Below, piece after piece: positions 5,515 to 5,531 of a DNA stretch of 5,531 bases. The notes under the pieces were generated by a model. The model was not told the DNA's origin, searched no databases, and worked only from the letters and a program-made list of their open reading frames with translations. A program made the translations under genes and the position numbers. The DNA is from Bordetella parapertussis (lineage in GTDB: Bacteria > Pseudomonadota > Gammaproteobacteria > Burkholderiales > Burkholderiaceae_C), in the NCBI GenBank assembly GCA_945875935.1, contig CAMCNE010000128.1, forward strand, positions 1 to 5,531. Reading direction: 5' to 3'. The first letter of the stretch is position 1; each line of letters opens with the position of its first letter.

Positions 5515-5520
5515 CCGCGC
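5508..5520. repeat. GC-rich perfect inverted repeat at the right edge
   Basis: GCGCGG-T-CCGCGC is a perfect palindrome with 6-bp arms around one T, partly overlapping the last GTGCTTG unit. With so small a loop only about 5 bp would pair in RNA. No T-tract follows. It could be a hairpin from a neighbouring gene's end, an operator, or chance in GC-rich DNA. Confidence 0.4.
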
Positions 5521-5531
5521 AGCGGCGGGGG

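Noticed and set aside
5425..5531. Open frame on the + strand starting ATG at 5425 and running off the window (MLVEIIGSLEAVG...)
   Set aside because: The start lies in the arsR promoter/ribosome-site region with no Shine-Dalgarno sequence, and the frame runs through the GTGCTTG repeats; too short to support without flanking sequence.
5412..5531. Minus-strand frame entering from the right edge and ending over the arsR start, as a possible upstream gene's C-terminus
   Set aside because: It is open but encodes low-complexity Pro/Ser/Ala-rich sequence from the repeats and matches nothing I recognise; it cannot be judged without sequence to the right.
1..5531. Signs that the ars operon sits on a mobile island (insertion sequence, integrase, tRNA, att repeats)
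   Set aside because: No transposase, integrase, tRNA, direct-repeat boundary or clear composition shift was seen; the operon directly abuts ordinary chromosomal-style genes.

Overview
The window is dense, GC-rich DNA with almost no non-coding space. Its proteins resemble those of betaproteobacteria of the order Burkholderiales (Comamonadaceae-like). That assignment comes from protein style, GC content and gene set; no rRNA or other marker is present to confirm it.

Layout. (1) Bases 2-1357 (+) hold the 3' part of a hybrid sensor histidine kinase: the end of a LOV-like PAS domain, HisKA, HATPase and a C-terminal receiver. Its beginning lies left of the window. (2) Bases 1366-2214 (-) encode a bacterial RIO1-type atypical serine kinase, convergent with the sensor kinase and separated from it by 8 nt. 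(3) A 63-nt divergent spacer separates it from 2278-2634 (+), a small four-helix DMT-family (DUF486-type) membrane protein. (4) Two compact GC-rich inverted repeats at 2628-2652 cover the convergent junction with the next block. (5) Bases 2651-5418 (-) form a tightly coupled arsenic-resistance operon, read right to left: arsR, a double-domain arsC, an aqpS-like aquaporin gene and arsH. The junctions are an 8-nt gap, a 1-nt overlap and a 14-nt overlap. (6) Bases 5419-5531 are the arsR upstream region: an AT-rich patch next to the start codon, then four copies of GTGCTTG at 13-14 bp spacing and a GC-rich inverted repeat at the window edge.

How the operon probably works (inference from family knowledge). 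ArsR represses the operon until arsenite binds its C-terminal cysteines. The fused ArsC reduces arsenate to arsenite. No ArsB or Acr3 pump lies between arsR and the end of the operon, so arsenite would leave by downhill flow through the aquaporin, as described for the Sinorhizobium meliloti arsR-aqpS-arsC-arsH operon. ArsH, a flavoprotein, would oxidise trivalent organoarsenicals. The most distinctive points are the in-frame fusion of two divergent, apparently intact ArsC domains, the aquaporin with Ala in place of the usual pore Arg, and the repeat cluster upstream of arsR. I see no mobile element, tRNA, rRNA or CRISPR array, and no wholly unknown system; this is a variant of a known pathway.
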